Part shown: positions 14,071 to 15,489 of the stretch, one piece after another | Layout of the letters: each line of letters begins with the position of its first letter | Position numbering within the stretch: position 1 is the first letter of the stretch | Origin: Acidobacteriaceae bacterium | GTDB lineage: Bacteria; Acidobacteriota; Terriglobia; Terriglobales; Acidobacteriaceae | DNA length: 15,489 bases | NCBI GenBank assembly: GCA_025462785.1 | Contig: JAOAPG010000448.1 | Coordinates: 1-15,489 of the forward strand | Direction of reading: 5' to 3' | Made by a program: the position numbers and the translations under genes | Notes under the pieces: generated by a model | Databases searched by the model: none | What the model was told of the DNA's origin: nothing | What the model saw: the letters and a program-made list of their open reading frames with translations, nothing else

Positions 14071-15489
14071 TTGTCATCCTCTTCTTACGGCTGTTCTCCT
14101 TATTATCACTCTTTCTTGTGATGGGCGCAGCGGTGTGCGCATCGGCAGAAGTAATCCATCTTAAGAACGGACGCACCATTTGGGCGGACCACGTTACCCA
14201 AAAAGGATCCCGCGTCGAGTATGAGATAGGAGACGATTCTTACGCCCTCTCAGCCTCTTCGGTCGATCACGTCGATGCTGGAGGTACGCCGCCCGAACGC
14301 ACATCGCCCGAAGCAAAGCATGACATACCAGTTTTCGCGCCCACGGATGGGTTTAAGGGTCCATTTGAACTGACAGACAGAGTCATCCATAGCAATGGTG
14401 TCGATGAGGACGCACTTGCTCAGATCGAGAAACAAGGTAAGCCCGACCAGACTGCCGCTGCCTATTATGTAGCCGGTAAATACGAATTTGAGCACGGGAA
14501 CTTTGGCAGCTCTCGGGCACATTTTGAGTCAGCCGTGCGCTCCGATCCGGAAAATCCAGCAATCTTGAGCTATTATGCGGCCCTGCTGGTACGAACCGGA
14601 GATCCAAAAACCGCCGTCTCCTATGCTGAAAAAGCAGTTCGTGCTGCGCCTGAGTCCCCCGATGCGCTCGCGGTTTTGGGTTACGCTCAATTCGCCGCTG
14701 ATCATAATCAGGACGCAATCCGCTCCTGGAAAAAGTCCTTAGCTCTTCGCCCCGACTCCAACGTTCAGCAATATTTAGAAAAAGCCGAGCACGAAGACAA
14801 GGTGGAAGCCAATTTTTCGGAGCGTGAGAGCAGTCACTTCACAATTCATTATGAAGGTAGGCAAACATCAAATTCCTTCCGAGGCGAATTGATCAACACA
14901 TTAGAAGCTGACTACAACGATCTAGTGCGCGACTTTGGAATTTCTCCCAACAACATTCCGGTGGTGCTCTACACCGACCAGGCATTCTTCGACCTTACTC
15001 AGGCGCCTTCGTGGACAGGAGCCGTGAACGACGGCAAGCTAAGAATTCCTGTCCAGGGCATGGACGCGGTTTCGTCCGAACTCGCTCGCGTGTTGAAGCA
15101 TGAACTGGCACACTCCTTTATTAATCAGCTCGCCGCAGGGCGGTGCCCGCAATGGCTGAATGAAGGAACAGCCCAGGCATTGGAACCCAAGTCTCTTGCG
15201 TCAAGTGGTGCCCGCCTCGCCGATCTGTTTCAGAAAGAACGTGAAATCCCCTTCAATGCTTTGGAAGGCAGCTTTATGCGCTTTTCAGGACCGGAGGCAG
15301 CTCTGGCCTACGACGAATCCCTCGCAGCCGTTCAGTACATCGTAGACACTTATGGGATGGGCGATGTGCGACGCATCTTAAAAATGCTTGCCGAGGGTAA
15401 ATCCACCGAAGTTGCGCTGCGCACTACGATTCACTCTGACTACCAACATCTCGACTACGAAGTTCGGCAGTATCTTGTTACTCGTTACG
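14061..15489 (+). CDS. Secreted TPR plus peptidase MA-like metalloprotease, 3' end beyond window
   Basis: At least 476 codons are open to the window edge. A stop at 14058-14060 limits the start. GTG at 14061 gives a good signal peptide (MRAFVILFLRLFSLLSLFLV followed by MGAAVCASA), whereas ATG 14121 would remove it. Residues 30-70 (EVIHLKNGRTIWADHVTQKG ... SSVDHV) resemble a small beta-barrel. About 125-250 are TPR-like helices (AAAYYVAGKYEFEHGNFGSS, PAILSYYAALLVRTGD, PDALAVLGYAQFA). From about 260 a gluzincin domain follows, with HELAH at 347-351 and Glu368 in WLNEG, as in the peptidase MA-like family. It is probably a periplasmic or outer-membrane-facing protease or scaffold; the substrate is unknown. 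No clear ribosome binding site precedes the GTG. Confidence 0.88.
   Translation, partial: MRAFVILFLRLFSLLSLFLVMGAAVCASAEVIHLKNGRTIWADHVTQKGSRVEYEIGDDSYALSASSVDHVDAGGTPPERTSPEAKHDIPVFAPTDGFKGPFELTDRVIHSNGVDEDALAQIEKQGKPDQTAAAYYVAGKYEFEHGNFGSSRAHFESAVRSDPENPAILSYYAALLVRTGDPKTAVSYAEKAVRAAPESPDALAVLGYAQFAADHNQDAIRSWKKSLALRPDSNVQQYLEKAEHEDKVEANFSERESSHFTIHYEGRQTSNSFRGELINTLEADYNDLVRDFGISPNNIPVVLYTDQAFFDLTQAPSWTGAVNDGKLRIPVQGMDAVSSELARVLKHELAHSFINQLAAGRCPQWLNEGTAQALEPKSLASSGARLADLFQKEREIPFNALEGSFMRFSGPEAALAYDESLAAVQYIVDTYGMGDVRRILKMLAEGKSTEVALRTTIHSDYQHLDYEVRQYLVTRY

Overview
The window looks like chromosomal DNA from an acidobacterium (Acidobacteriota, Koribacter/Terriglobia-like). This is judged from the style of its proteins: a PEGA-domain lipoprotein-like gene, large divergent M1-type peptidases, a TPR plus peptidase MA-like protein, and a multicopper oxidase/TolC/cytochrome c cluster. 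No taxonomic marker beyond a partial tRNA is present, so the assignment is an inference. GC content is moderate and intergenic spaces are short, except at the left edge, at two divergent promoter regions, and in one decayed stretch.

Layout. Positions 1-43 hold the 5' half of a tRNA-Ser(GCU) on the minus strand. About 440 bases without a convincing gene follow, including a short tandem repeat. Positions 481-4890 are a minus-strand copper/envelope cluster, read in the order: His/Cys/Met-rich secreted protein, Tat-exported multicopper oxidase, TolC-type outer-membrane protein, membrane-anchored cytochrome c, small periplasmic DUF5666-like protein. The last four are tightly packed (4-base overlap, then gaps of 4 and 11 bases) and almost certainly form one operon. 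They suggest periplasmic oxidation, binding and possibly export of copper.

Positions 5205-7338 (plus strand) encode a two-gene unit: a soluble HExxH metallopeptidase and a D-Ala-D-Ala-ligase-like ATP-grasp enzyme. This pair is the best candidate for an under-described system. One enzyme could make, and the other trim, an amide or peptide bond, but the substrate is unknown. Convergent to it are a PEGA-domain exported protein (7364-8122, minus) and a membrane diguanylate cyclase (8283-9611, minus).

Positions 9843-11143 are a graveyard of signalling genes. An OmpR-type response regulator carries three single-base indels and is joined in frame to the C-terminal end of a CheB methylesterase. Next to it are two halves of receiver domains lying on opposite strands. 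About 260 bases with no recognisable gene follow.

The right end has a divergent pair of metalloprotease genes whose 5' ends overlap by about 10 bases. One is a large membrane-anchored M1-family peptidase (11404-14070, minus). The other is a secreted TPR/peptidase MA-like protein (14061 to beyond the window end, plus).
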